This document shows positions 36,448 to 45,337 of a DNA stretch of 64,000 nt, in pieces. Below the pieces are notes generated by a model that was not told the origin of the DNA, made no database searches, and worked only from the letters and a program-made list of their open reading frames with translations. Origin of the DNA: Cellulomonas shaoxiangyii (GTDB lineage Bacteria > Actinomycetota > Actinomycetes > Actinomycetales > Cellulomonadaceae). Every line of letters begins with the position of its first letter. Position 1 is the first letter of the stretch. The stretch is from assembly GCF_004798685.1 (NCBI RefSeq), contig NZ_CP039291.1:1426001-1490000 (forward strand), in the 5' to 3' direction. The translations under genes were made by a program, and so were the position numbers.

Positions 36448-38088
36448 ATGTCCACCCAGTCCACCCTCGACGACCCGACCGCCGACACCGGCGGGGGAGG
36501 CGCGCAGCCGGGGCCCGGCCGCCGGCTGCGGGGACCCGGCGCGCCGCGCTCGTCCGGCACCCTCTCCGGCCTGATCGCGAAGATCGCGCTGCTGGCGGTC
36601 GTCAACGCCTTCGGCGTCTTCGCGATCCTGGCCGCCTGGAACGAGGAGTCCTACGGGATCCTCGCGGCGATGGTCGCCCTGCTCGTCCTCACGGACTGGG
36701 TGTACTTCTCCCGCCGGACCCTGCCGCTGAAGTACGTGCTGCCGGGCCTGGCGTTCCTGCTCGTCTTCCAGGTCTACGTCGTCGTCTACACCGGCTGGGT
36801 CGCGTTCACGAACTACGGCGACGGCCACAACTCCACCAAGGAGCAGGCCATCGAGGCCCTGCTCATCCAGAACGAGCGCCGCGTCGAGGGGTCCCGGGCG
36901 TACCCGATCACCGTCGTCGAGCGCGGCGGCGAGCTCGGGTTCGCCGTCCTGGAGCCGGACGGCGAGGTCCGCGTCGGCACGGCCGAGGACCCCCTGCGCG
37001 AGGACGAGGGCGCGACGGTCGACGACGACCGGATCACCGAGGTCCCCGGCTGGCAGGTCCTCGACCGCGCGCAGGTGCTCCAGCGGCAGGGCGAGGTCAC
37101 CACGTTGCGCGTCCCCGTGTCGGACGACCCGGAGGACGGCTCCATCCGCACCCAGGACGGCCGCACGGGGTACGCCTACACCTCGACGTTGGAGTACGAC
37201 GCCGAGGCCGACACGATGACGGACGTCACGACCGGCACCGTGTACACGCCGAGCGAGGACGGCTGGTTCGTCGACGCGGACGGGCAGCGCCTCAACGTCG
37301 GCTGGCGCGTCATGGTGGGGCTGGACAACTTCCGGACCGCGTTCGGCGACAGCCGGTACGCCGACCCGTTCGTGCAGATCCTGCTGTGGACGTTCGTGTT
37401 CGCGATCCTGTCGGTCGGCTCGACGTTCCTGCTGGGCCTGTTCCTGGCGATCACGTTCAACGACCCGCGGCTGCGCGGGCGGCGCATCTACCGCACGCTG
37501 CTGATCTTCCCGTACGCCATCCCCGGCTTCCTCGCCGCGCTGCTGTGGTCGGGGATGCTCAACCGCTCGTACGGGTTCGTCAACCAGGTCCTGCTCGGTG
37601 GGGCCGCGGTGCCGTGGCTGACCGACCCGTGGCTGGCGAAGGTCTCGGTGCTCATGGTGAACCTGTGGCTCGGGTTCCCCTACATGTTCCTGATCTGCAC
37701 CGGTGCGCTGCAGTCGCTGCCCGCCGACGTGCTCGAGGCGGCCAAGGTCGACGGCGCGGGCCCGTGGCGGACGTGGCGGTCGGTGACGCTCCCGCTGCTG
37801 CTGGTCGCGACGACGCCGCTGCTGATCTCCTCGTTCGCCTTCAACTTCAACAACTTCACGCTCATCTACATGCTGACCGGGGGCGGGCCGCAGTTCGCCG
37901 ACGCGTCGGTGCCGCTCGGCCACACCGACATCCTCATCTCGATGGTGTACAGCGTGTCCGGCCTCGACGGCACGGCGCCCAAGAACTACGGCCTGGCCAG
38001 CGCGTTGTCGATCGTCATCTTCGTCATCGTGGCGACCATCTCCGCGATCACCTTCAAGCGCACGCGGCAGTTCGAGGAGATCAACTGA
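36448..38088 (+). CDS. malF: Maltose ABC transporter permease MalF
   Basis: 546 residues; ATG with ACGGAGG 6 bases upstream. Helices at about 40-60, 70-90 and 100-125 precede a long extracytoplasmic P2-type domain (about 125-300), as in E. coli MalF and unlike the short actinobacterial permeases. Five more helices follow. The coupling EAA loop is EAAKVDGAGPWRTWRSVTLPLL, and a FAFNFNNFTLIYMLTGGGP block is conserved. It forms the channel with MalG and receives sugar from MalE. It overlaps malG by one base. Confidence 0.94.
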   Translation: MSTQSTLDDPTADTGGGGAQPGPGRRLRGPGAPRSSGTLSGLIAKIALLAVVNAFGVFAILAAWNEESYGILAAMVALLVLTDWVYFSRRTLPLKYVLPGLAFLLVFQVYVVVYTGWVAFTNYGDGHNSTKEQAIEALLIQNERRVEGSRAYPITVVERGGELGFAVLEPDGEVRVGTAEDPLREDEGATVDDDRITEVPGWQVLDRAQVLQRQGEVTTLRVPVSDDPEDGSIRTQDGRTGYAYTSTLEYDAEADTMTDVTTGTVYTPSEDGWFVDADGQRLNVGWRVMVGLDNFRTAFGDSRYADPFVQILLWTFVFAILSVGSTFLLGLFLAITFNDPRLRGRRIYRTLLIFPYAIPGFLAALLWSGMLNRSYGFVNQVLLGGAAVPWLTDPWLAKVSVLMVNLWLGFPYMFLICTGALQSLPADVLEAAKVDGAGPWRTWRSVTLPLLLVATTPLLISSFAFNFNNFTLIYMLTGGGPQFADASVPLGHTDILISMVYSVSGLDGTAPKNYGLASALSIVIFVIVATISAITFKRTRQFEEIN

Positions 38089-38993
38089 TGGCCACCACGA
38101 CCACCGCCCCCGCGCAGCCCGCCACCCGGTCCGACCGGCACCGCATGCCGGCGCGGCGCTGGTTCTCCGAGCTCGGCTGGCGCCACCTCGTCGGCGTCGT
38201 CGCGGTCGCCTTCGCGCTGTTCCCGATCGTGTACGTCTTCTCCGCGTCGTTGTCGGAGGGCGGCACGCTGACCGGCTCCAACGAGCTGTTCAGCGACGTG
38301 TCCGGGAGCAACTACACGGCCCTGGGCGAGTCGTTGTTCTGGACGTGGCTGCTCAACACGGTCGTGATCGCGGTCGCCACGGCGGTCGGCACGGTGCTCA
38401 TGGGCGCCGCGGCCGCCTACGCCTTCTCGCGGTTCCGCTTCCGGGGCCGGCGCGCGGGCCTGACGGCTCTGCTGATCATCCAGATGTTCCCGCAGATGCT
38501 CGCGTTCGTCGCGGTCTTCCTGCTGCTGCTCGGCATCGGCAACGTGCTGCCCGTCCTGGGCCTGAACAGCAAGATCGCGCTCATCGCCGTGTACCTCGGC
38601 GGCGCTCTGGGCGTCAACACGTTCCTCATGTACGGGTTCTTCAACACCGTCCCGCGCGAGCTCGACGAGGCCGCGAAGATCGACGGGGCGACGCACGCCC
38701 AGACGTACTGGACGATCATCCTGCGCCTGGTCACGCCGATCCTCGCGGTCGTGGGCCTGCTGTCGTTCATCAGCTCGTTCGGGGAGTTCATCATCGCCCG
38801 GCTCGTGCTGCAGTCCGAGCGCAACTGGACCGTCGCCGTGGGCCTGTACAACTGGGTCTCTGCTCTGCTCGAGGCGAACTGGGGCCTGTTCACGGCGGGC
38901 GCCGTGATCGCGGCCGTCCCCGTGCTGCTGCTGTTCCTGTTCCTGCAGCGGTACATCGTCGGCGGGCTGACGGCGGGAGCCGTCAAGGGGTGA
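38088..38993 (+). CDS. malG: Maltose ABC transporter permease MalG
   Basis: 301 residues; ATG overlaps the malF stop by one base. Six helices, with the EAA coupling loop ELDEAAKIDGATHAQTYWTIILRLVTP. The C-terminus QRYIVGGLTAGAVKG matches the MalG tail that docks in MalK. No ATPase gene follows: the next gene is dgt. In actinobacteria a single shared ATPase (MsiK/MsmX type) serves several sugar permeases, so the ATPase is expected elsewhere. Confidence 0.94.
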   Translation: MATTTTAPAQPATRSDRHRMPARRWFSELGWRHLVGVVAVAFALFPIVYVFSASLSEGGTLTGSNELFSDVSGSNYTALGESLFWTWLLNTVVIAVATAVGTVLMGAAAAYAFSRFRFRGRRAGLTALLIIQMFPQMLAFVAVFLLLLGIGNVLPVLGLNSKIALIAVYLGGALGVNTFLMYGFFNTVPRELDEAAKIDGATHAQTYWTIILRLVTPILAVVGLLSFISSFGEFIIARLVLQSERNWTVAVGLYNWVSALLEANWGLFTAGAVIAAVPVLLLFLFLQRYIVGGLTAGAVKG

Positions 38994-38999
38994 GTGCGT

Positions 39000-39023
39000 C
39001 CCCGGGCCGCAGCTGTCCCGGGG
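39000..39023 (+). terminator. malEFG terminator hairpin
   Basis: 7-bp GC stem (39000-39006 with 39017-39023) and a 10-base loop, a few bases after the malG stop. Confidence 0.5.
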
Positions 39024-39087
39024 CCGCCGACCGGGACCGGGCCGGCCCGCGCCGGACGTGCCGCACGCCCCGAACTACGCTGATCCT

Positions 39088-40386
39088 GTGACCACGCTCG
39101 ACGACCTCGCCCGCGCCCGCGCGGACGGTGACGGCTACGTCGACGCCGACCGGGAGCGGTGGGTCCCCGAGGGCTCGAAGTCGCGGGAGCGCTCGCCGTT
39201 CGAGCGCGACCGCGCCCGGATCGTGCACTCCTCGGCGCTGCGCCGGCTGGGCGCCAAGACGCAGGTCCTCGGGCCCTCGTCGGACGACTTCGTCCGCACC
39301 CGGCTGACGCACACCCTCGAGGTCGCCCAGGTTGGCCGGGAGATCGGCAAGGCGCTGGGCTGCGACCCCGACGTCGTGGACACCGCGTGCCTCGCGCACG
39401 ACCTGGGCCACCCGCCGTTCGGCCACAACGGCGAGCGCGCGCTGGCGGGGCTCGCCCGCGACATCGGCGGGTTCGAGGGCAACGCGCAGACCCTGCGGCT
39501 GCTCACGCGGCTCGAGCCGAAGGTCGTCGACCGGGGCGGACGTTCGGTGGGGCTCAACCTCACCCGCGCCAGCCTCGACGCGTCGGTGAAGTACCCGTGG
39601 CGGTTCGGGCAGGGCCCCGTCAGCGCCGCCACCGGCCGTCCGACGCACAAGTTCGGCGTGTACGAGGACGACCTCGCGGTGTTCGCCTGGCTGCGTCAGG
39701 ACGCCCCCGGCGGTCGCAAGTGCCTGGAGGCGCAGGTCATGGACCTCGCCGACGACATCTCCTACTCCGTGCACGACGTCGAGGACGCCGTCGTCGGCGG
39801 CCGCTTCGACCTGGACGTGCTGACCGTGCCGGACGAGCGCGCCCGCATCGTCGACGCCGTCGGCACGTGGTACGGCGACCAGGTCGACCCCGCAGGCCTC
39901 GAGGCCGCGATGGACCGGCTCGTCGCCGCGCGGCTGTGGCAGCCGCGCTTCGACGGGTCGCGCAGCGCGCTCGCGCACCTCAAGGACGCGACGAGCCAGC
40001 TCATCGGGCGGTTCGCGCAGGCCGCCCAGCTCGCGACGCGCGCCCGGTACGGCCCGGGCCCGCTCACGCGCTACGCGGCCGAGCTGGTCGTCCCGCTCGA
40101 GACGGTCGCGGAGATCCTCGTGCTCAAGGGCATGGCCGTGGCGTACGTCATGGCGCCGCGCGAGCTGGAGCCGCTGTACCAGCGGCAGCGCGAGATGCTC
40201 GCGGACCTCGTCGAGGTCCTGTCCGACCGCGCCCCCGTGGCCCTCGAGCCGCCGTTCGCGGCCGACTGGCGCGCCGCCGCGGACGACGCCGAGCGGCTGC
40301 GCGTGGTCGTCGACCAGGTGGCGTCGCTCACGGACGTGTCGGCCGTGGCGCTGCACGCCCGGCTGGTGCGACCGCCGCGGCACTGA
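39088..40386 (+). CDS. dgt: Deoxyguanosinetriphosphate triphosphohydrolase-like protein
   Basis: 432 residues; GTG 6 bases after TACGCT (39076-39081), a leaderless-type promoter. HD-domain metal motif: His75 in TRLTHTLEVAQ, His104-Asp105 in AHDLGHPPFGHNGE, and Asp in VMDLADDISYSVHDVEDA. It hydrolyses dGTP (or other dNTPs) to the nucleoside and triphosphate, trimming dNTP pools. The dgt-dnaG neighbourhood is conserved in actinobacteria; here a YCII gene has slipped between them on the opposite strand. Confidence 0.93.
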   Translation: MTTLDDLARARADGDGYVDADRERWVPEGSKSRERSPFERDRARIVHSSALRRLGAKTQVLGPSSDDFVRTRLTHTLEVAQVGREIGKALGCDPDVVDTACLAHDLGHPPFGHNGERALAGLARDIGGFEGNAQTLRLLTRLEPKVVDRGGRSVGLNLTRASLDASVKYPWRFGQGPVSAATGRPTHKFGVYEDDLAVFAWLRQDAPGGRKCLEAQVMDLADDISYSVHDVEDAVVGGRFDLDVLTVPDERARIVDAVGTWYGDQVDPAGLEAAMDRLVAARLWQPRFDGSRSALAHLKDATSQLIGRFAQAAQLATRARYGPGPLTRYAAELVVPLETVAEILVLKGMAVAYVMAPRELEPLYQRQREMLADLVEVLSDRAPVALEPPFAADWRAAADDAERLRVVVDQVASLTDVSAVALHARLVRPPRH

Positions 40387-40402
40387 GTCGCCGCGGCGGT
40401 CG
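40369..40402. terminator. Bidirectional terminator over the dgt stop
   Basis: Perfect 12-bp stem (40369-40380 with 40391-40402) whose 10-base loop contains the dgt stop codon, between convergent dgt and the YCII gene. Confidence 0.7.
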
Positions 40403-40408
40403 CGCCGG

Positions 40409-40750
40409 TCAGCCCTCGGCGTCGAGGGGCCAGACGGGCCGGACCTCGACACGCCCCCCGCGCGCCATGGGGTGTGCCGCCGCCACCGCGATGGCCTCGT
40501 CGAGGTCGGCGCACTCGATGACGTCGTAGCCGGCGATCGTCTCGCGCGTCTCCGCGAACGGGCCGTCGGTGACGAGCAGGTCGTCGCCGCGCCGGCGGAC
40601 GGTCGTGGCGGCCTCGGCGGGCCGCAGCCGGTCGCCGTGCTTCCACACGCCCCGCGCGTCGACGTCGGCGCCCCACGCCTCGATGTCGACGTCGCCGGGC
40701 CGGGCCTCCTCGCCCTCGGGGTCGGTGCAGATGAAGAGCATGTACTCCAC
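40409..40750 (-). CDS. YCII-related (YciI-like) domain protein
   Basis: 113 residues; GTG 40750 with an excellent AAGGAGG 4 bases upstream. DGPFAETRETIAGYDVIECADLDEAIAVAAAHP and RVEVRPVWPLD are the actinobacterial YCII/DGPF pattern. The family shares a dimeric ferredoxin-like fold; related proteins are encoded next to ECF sigma factors, though none is present here. The function is unknown. Confidence 0.88.
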   Translation of the reverse strand: MEYMLFICTDPEGEEARPGDVDIEAWGADVDARGVWKHGDRLRPAEAATTVRRRGDDLLVTDGPFAETRETIAGYDVIECADLDEAIAVAAAHPMARGGRVEVRPVWPLDAEG

Positions 40751-40864
40751 GGGTCCTCCTTGCCGGTGCCGGGCCCTCGTGACCCGGACCACACCCTGAC
40801 GCACGGCGGCCCGGGGATTCGACACCGGCGCTCCGGCGGCTGCGCGGCGCCTAGACTCTCGGCC

Positions 40865-42850
40865 GTGGCGGGGCGCATCCGGCGGGAGGACGTGGAGGCG
40901 GTCCGCGAGCGCGTCCACATCGAGGAGGTCGTGGGTGCGCACGTCGCCCTGCGCTCCGCGGGCGTCGGCTCGCTCAAGGGGCTGTGCCCCTTCCACGACG
41001 AGCGCACCCCGTCCTTCCACGTCCGCCCGCAGGTCGGGCGCTACCACTGCTTCGGGTGCGGCGAGGGCGGCGACGTCATCAGCTTCGTGCAGAAGGTCGA
41101 CGGCCTCGGCTTCACCGACGCGATCGAGCACCTGGCGGCGCGCGTCGGCATGGAGGTCCGCTACGAGGACGGCGGGCCCGCGCGGCCCGGCGAGGAGCCC
41201 GGACGGCGCCGCCGCCTGCTGGACGCGCACCGCGTCGCGGAGGAGTTCTACCGCGAGCAGCTGCTCACGCCCGCCGCCGCCCCGGGGCGTGCGTTCCTCG
41301 CGGAGCGCGGGTTCGACCGCTCGGCGGCGGACGAGTTCGGCGTCGGCTTCGCGCCCCAGGGGTGGGACGCTCTGCTGCGCCACCTGCGCGGACGCGGCTT
41401 CACGGAGGCGGAGCTGACCGCGTCGGGCCTCGTGAGCCAGGGGCAGCGGGGCGTCTACGACCGGTTCCGCGGGCGGCTCGTGTGGCCGATCCGCGAGGTG
41501 ACGGGGGAGACGGTCGGCTTCGGCGCGCGGCGCCTGCTCGACGAGGACACCGGTCCCAAGTACCTCAACACCCCGGAGACCGCGCTGTACCGCAAGTCGC
41601 ACGTGCTCTACGGGATCGACCTGGCCAAGCGCGAGATCTCCCGCGAGCGGCAGGTCGTGGTCGTCGAGGGGTACACCGACGTCATGGCCATGCACCTGTC
41701 GGGCGTCCGGACGGCGGTCGCGACGTGCGGCACCGCGTTCGGCGGCGACCACGCGCGGATCGTGCGGCGGCTGCTCGGGGACGGCGGCGGCGCGGGCGGC
41801 GTGCAGCTCGCCGGCGGCGGGTCGGTCGGCGGCGCGGTGGTGTTCACGTTCGACGGCGACGCGGCGGGGCAGAAGGCGGCGCTGCGTGCGTTCGGGGAGG
41901 ACCAGTCCTTCACGGCGCAGACCTTCGTCGCCGTCGGGCCGTCGGGCATGGACCCGTGCGACCTGCGGCAGGCGAAGGGCCCGGACGCCGTGCGCGCGCT
42001 CGTGCAGGCGCGTCAGCCGCTGTTCGAGTTCGTCATCCGCTCGACGCTCGCCGCGCACGACCTCACCACGGCCGAGGGACGCGTGGGCGCGCTGCGGGCG
42101 GCCGCGCCCGTCGTCGCGGGCATCCGCGACACCGCGCTGCGCCCGGAGTACGTCCGGCTGCTCTCGGGCTGGCTCGGCATGGACGACCAGGACGCGGTCC
42201 GGCGTGCCGTGCAGGACGCCGTGCGCCGGGGTGCCGGCCGAGGCGGGTCCGGCGACGGCCGCCGTGCCGGCGCCCAGCGCCCGGACGACCGGGGGGCCGG
42301 CGACCGTGGGCGCGACGGCGCGCCCGAGCCCGAGCGCGCCGTCCGCATGCCCGTGCCGGACCGCCGCGACCCGGTGGCGCAGGTCGAGCGGACCGCGCTC
42401 GAGGTCGTCCTGCAGGCGCCGCTGCTGGTGCCCGACGACTTCGACGCGCTCGCCCCGGATGCCTTCGCGGCGCCGGCCTACCGCGCGGTCCACGAGGCCG
42501 TCCGCGCCGCGGGCGGCGTCGCCGGCGGGCGCGCGCACGTCGAGCGGTCGGGCGGCTCGTCGACCGCCTGGGTCGGCGCGGTGCTGGAGGAGGCGGCCGA
42601 GCCGGTGCACCCCCTCGTCACCGAGCTCTCGGTCGCGCCCCTCCCCGAGGACCGCGAGGACGCTCTGCCCGGGTACGTCCGGGGGGTCGTCATGCGGCTC
42701 GTCGACATCGGCTACACGCGGCAGATCGCCGACGTGCGGGGCCGCCTGCAGCGGATGGGCCCGGACGTCGACCCCGTGGCGTCGCGCGCGCTGTTCACCG
42801 AGCTCCTCGACCTCGAGGGCCGCCGGCGCACGCTGCGCGACACCGCCTGA
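40865..42850 (+). CDS. dnaG: DNA primase
   Basis: 661 residues; GTG 7 bases after TAGACT (40852-40857), so likely leaderless. CHC2 zinc finger with Cys41, His44, Cys62, Cys65. The catalytic core has QGQRGVYDRFRGRLVWPI, TOPRIM motif VVVEGYTDVMAMH and FTFDGDAAGQKAALRAF. A Gly/Arg/Asp-rich linker (about 460-500) leads to the C-terminal helicase-binding domain. A 20-residue Gly-rich insert lies inside the TOPRIM region (LLGDGGGAGGVQLAGGGSVGG). It lays RNA primers at replication forks with DnaB. Confidence 0.96.
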   Translation: MAGRIRREDVEAVRERVHIEEVVGAHVALRSAGVGSLKGLCPFHDERTPSFHVRPQVGRYHCFGCGEGGDVISFVQKVDGLGFTDAIEHLAARVGMEVRYEDGGPARPGEEPGRRRRLLDAHRVAEEFYREQLLTPAAAPGRAFLAERGFDRSAADEFGVGFAPQGWDALLRHLRGRGFTEAELTASGLVSQGQRGVYDRFRGRLVWPIREVTGETVGFGARRLLDEDTGPKYLNTPETALYRKSHVLYGIDLAKREISRERQVVVVEGYTDVMAMHLSGVRTAVATCGTAFGGDHARIVRRLLGDGGGAGGVQLAGGGSVGGAVVFTFDGDAAGQKAALRAFGEDQSFTAQTFVAVGPSGMDPCDLRQAKGPDAVRALVQARQPLFEFVIRSTLAAHDLTTAEGRVGALRAAAPVVAGIRDTALRPEYVRLLSGWLGMDDQDAVRRAVQDAVRRGAGRGGSGDGRRAGAQRPDDRGAGDRGRDGAPEPERAVRMPVPDRRDPVAQVERTALEVVLQAPLLVPDDFDALAPDAFAAPAYRAVHEAVRAAGGVAGGRAHVERSGGSSTAWVGAVLEEAAEPVHPLVTELSVAPLPEDREDALPGYVRGVVMRLVDIGYTRQIADVRGRLQRMGPDVDPVASRALFTELLDLEGRRRTLRDTA

Positions 42851-42862
42851 GGCCGGGCGAGC

Positions 42863-43657
42863 TCAGCGCAGGGCGACGAGCCCGGTGCCGTCGTCCTCGG
42901 TGCGGCCGTCCGTCACGGCCGTGACCGTCATCGACCGGAGGAGCAGTGCGCCGCCGTAGTAGGACAGGAAGGCCGTGTCCGTCGCGTCGCGGCCGGTGGC
43001 GATGCGCAGCATCGTCGGCCGGGGCGCCAGCCGGGTCGCGTCCACCACGTGCCAGGCCCCGTCGACGTAGGCCTCGGCCACGGCGTGGAAGTCCATCGGC
43101 GTGAGCCCGGGCGCGTAGACCGACACGAGGCGTGCCGGCACGTCGCACGCGCGCAGCAGCGCGACGGTGAGGTGGGCGAAGTCGCGGCACACGCCACGGC
43201 GCTTGAGGAGCGTGTCGGTCGCGCCGTCGGTGGGCAGGCTGGACCCCGGCAGGTACGTGACGTGCCTGCTCACCCAGGTGACGACGGCGTCCAGCAGGTC
43301 GGTGCCCGTCAGGCCCGCGAACTGGTCGCGCGCGAACGAGAGGAGACGGTCCGACTCGGCGTAGCGGCTCGGCCGCCGGTACTCGACCAGGTCGACGTCC
43401 TCGACCGGGCTGGGCTCGGCCTGCCCGGACACGCGCGCCCGGTAGTCGACGACGACACGTCCGGCGGGTGCCCACACGCGGTGCATGCGCCCGCCGTGGG
43501 GGAGCTTGATCTCCTCGACGTCGAGCGGCTCGTCGTCGGTGCGCACGATGAGGTCCTCCGACCGCTCGAACGGCCCTTCCGCCACGGCGACCGCGAGCAG
43601 CAGCTCGAGCGGCTCGCGCACGTCGAGGGAGAGGTGACAGGCCACGGAGCGCAGCAC
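42863..43657 (-). CDS. Transglutaminase-like cysteine protease family protein
   Basis: 264 residues. GTG 43657 is chosen because GGAAGGA lies 10 bases upstream; GTG 43645 is an alternative. The catalytic triad is visible: Cys157 in KRRGVCRDFAHLTVALLRACDVPARLVS, His191 in MDFHAVAEAYV, Asp206 in WHVVDAT. An N-terminal beta domain (1-95) starts CHLSLDVREPLELLLAVAVA. Such proteins are peptidases or amidases of unknown substrate in bacteria. No signal peptide, so cytoplasmic. Convergent with dnaG with only 12 bases between. Confidence 0.87.
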   Translation of the reverse strand: MLRSVACHLSLDVREPLELLLAVAVAEGPFERSEDLIVRTDDEPLDVEEIKLPHGGRMHRVWAPAGRVVVDYRARVSGQAEPSPVEDVDLVEYRRPSRYAESDRLLSFARDQFAGLTGTDLLDAVVTWVSRHVTYLPGSSLPTDGATDTLLKRRGVCRDFAHLTVALLRACDVPARLVSVYAPGLTPMDFHAVAEAYVDGAWHVVDATRLAPRPTMLRIATGRDATDTAFLSYYGGALLLRSMTVTAVTDGRTEDDGTGLVALR

Positions 43658-44310
43658 GGCCGACGCATCCTTCCCCGGCGCACGGGCCGGACGACACGGA
43701 GGGGGTGGGGAGGGACTGCTGGTGGTGCGAGAGGGGTCGGGCAGGTTCCGGACGCGGCGGGCCGACGGTGGCCGGGGCGTCCGGGTGGGGCGGGGGAGCC
43801 GGGTGGGGCGGGGAGCCGGGTGGGGCGGGGAGCCGGGTGGGGCGGGGAGCCGGGTGGGGCGGGGGAGACCCGCCGGGGGGCCGGCGGTGAGGCAAGTGTG
43901 GGGCTCCGCGTGCCCGCCGTCCACCCCGTCCCCGAGGGGGTGCGTCACCGCAGGTCAGACGGCGATCCGGCGGTCGGCGCGTGCCGCCGCGCGGACGGCG
44001 CCCGGCCCCGGGACGCGGGTCGGCGCGGCTCGGGCGCGTACGGCGACCGCGCGTGCGGCGCGAGGTCGGTGACAGGTCGCCCCGCGGACGGGACGCGACC
44101 GTGACCGCGGCCGGGGTGGGGAGGTGATGGTCGTCGCCGCGCCGCCCGCGCGCGGTGCCCGTGCCGGGCGTCCGCACGCCTCGCAGCGTCCTGGCGAGAG
44201 GCGAGGAGGCGGCGAGGCGAGGCGCGCGTGGCGGCCCCGCACGACCCGTGTGAGGCTGGCTCGACGCGCGTGCGCCCGGGCACGCGCACCGGTGGACGAG
44301 GACGGTGCGG
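43658..44310. other. 650-bp intergenic stretch without a supported gene
   Basis: Very GC-rich. It holds a tandem G-rich repeat (43783-43869) and otherwise only frames made of Pro/Arg/Gly low-complexity that have no RBS or family signature. I see no coding or RNA gene here. Confidence 0.6.
43783..43869 (+). repeat. Tandem G-rich 17-bp repeat, five copies
   Basis: Unit GGGTGGGGCGGGGAGCC. Copies start at 43783 (18 bases, one extra G), 43801, 43818, 43835 and 43852 (last copy ends in GAC). The plus strand has many runs of 3-5 G and could form G-quadruplexes; the minus strand is correspondingly C-rich. Confidence 0.9.
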
Positions 44311-44607
44311 ATGCCACGGCGACCGACGGGTGCACGCGTCGCGGCGTCGAGCACGTGGACGGACCCGGACGGTGTGCGGATGCCGGCGGGCGAGGTGCAC
44401 GGGTGGCTCGAGGGGACGAACCAGACGGTGTGCGGGATCCCCCTCGCCCGCGCGTCGCTCGCGCGCTTCCCCCACGTCAGGTGGGAGGACGCCCAGCCCG
44501 ACACGGGACGGCACGCGGACGAGGTCCGGCACGTCTGCACGCGGTGCCGGCAGGCGCTGCGTCCGCGCGAGGGGCGCGACCGCCGGTCCGTGCCGCGTCG
44601 GCCGTGA
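44311..44607 (+). CDS. Small Cys-containing conserved actinobacterial protein (unknown function)
   Basis: 98 residues; ATG 44311 is 8 bases after GAGGA (GTG 44305 would be 2 bases away). Pattern HGWLEGTNQTVCGIPLARASLARFPHVRWEDAQPDTG followed by VCTRCRQAL. Cys in TVCG and the CxxC near the end could form a zinc-binding site with nearby His. I recall no assigned function. The C-terminus is Arg-rich. Next gene starts 28 bases on. Confidence 0.65.
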   Translation: MPRRPTGARVAASSTWTDPDGVRMPAGEVHGWLEGTNQTVCGIPLARASLARFPHVRWEDAQPDTGRHADEVRHVCTRCRQALRPREGRDRRSVPRRP

Positions 44608-44635
44608 GGGCCGCAACGGCCCGGCGGGAGACCAC

Positions 44636-45175
44636 GTGACCGCCGTGCGCGTCGTCGCGATGGCCGACACCCACCTGCCCGCCCGCGCCCGCGACCTGCC
44701 GGCGGAGCTGTGGGCAGCGGTGGACGACGCCGACCTCGTCGTGCACGCGGGCGACTGGGTGCGCGTCGACCTGCTCGACCGGCTGGAGGCGCGCGCCGCA
44801 CGCCTGGTCGCCTGCTACGGCAACAACGACGGCGCCGACCTGCGCGCGCGGCTGCCGGAGATCGCACGGCTCGAGGTGGCGGGCGTCCGCCTCGGCGTGG
44901 TGCACGAGACGGGGTCCGCGGCGGGACGTGAGCGGCGCTGCGACGACCGGTTCGGCGACCTCGACGTCCTGGTGTTCGGCCACAGCCACATCCCGTGGGA
45001 CACGACCACACCGCGCGGGCTCCGGCTGCTCAACCCCGGCTCGCCGACCGACCGCCGCCGCCAGCCGCACCACACGTGGCTGTCGTGGACCATGGCGGAC
45101 GGGGCGATCGACGACGTCGTGCTGCACCGGCTGCCGCCGCGGACGCCGCCCGTACGCGGCCCCCGGCCTGCCTGA
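44636..45175 (+). CDS. YfcE-type metallophosphoesterase
   Basis: 179 residues; GTG with GGGAG 5 bases upstream. Calcineurin-like metal motifs: ADTHL (Asp11, His13), HAGD, GNNDG (family usually GNCD), and GHSHIP near the C-terminal third followed by LLNPGSPTDRR. Small phosphodiesterases of the YfcE/MJ0936 class cleave model phosphodiesters; the natural substrate is unknown. Cytoplasmic, likely co-transcribed with the small Cys protein. Confidence 0.9.
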   Translation: MTAVRVVAMADTHLPARARDLPAELWAAVDDADLVVHAGDWVRVDLLDRLEARAARLVACYGNNDGADLRARLPEIARLEVAGVRLGVVHETGSAAGRERRCDDRFGDLDVLVFGHSHIPWDTTTPRGLRLLNPGSPTDRRRQPHHTWLSWTMADGAIDDVVLHRLPPRTPPVRGPRPA

Positions 45176-45203
45176 CGCAGGCCCGGACACGGGCGGAGCG
45201 CCA

Positions 45204-45230
45204 CCGGCGGCCGGCGCGCACCGCCGCCGG
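45204..45230. terminator. Hairpin between convergent phosphoesterase and yidD genes
   Basis: 8-bp perfect GC stem (45204-45211 with 45223-45230), 11-base loop, 28 bases after the phosphoesterase stop. Confidence 0.45.
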
Positions 45231-45337
45231 CACCCCACCGCGGACGCCTCTGCCGGGCTGCGCCGAGGGGGGACCACTCCGCGGGGGACCACACGGCACG
45301 GGACCACACGGAGCGGGACGCCCCGGGGCGGCACCGC

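Noticed and set aside
43783..43869. CRISPR array
   Set aside because: Units are 17 bp and directly adjacent without unique spacers, and no cas genes are near.
43722..44072. Plus-strand frame through the tandem repeat
   Set aside because: Encodes only Gly/Arg/Val repeat peptide dictated by the G-rich unit; no RBS.
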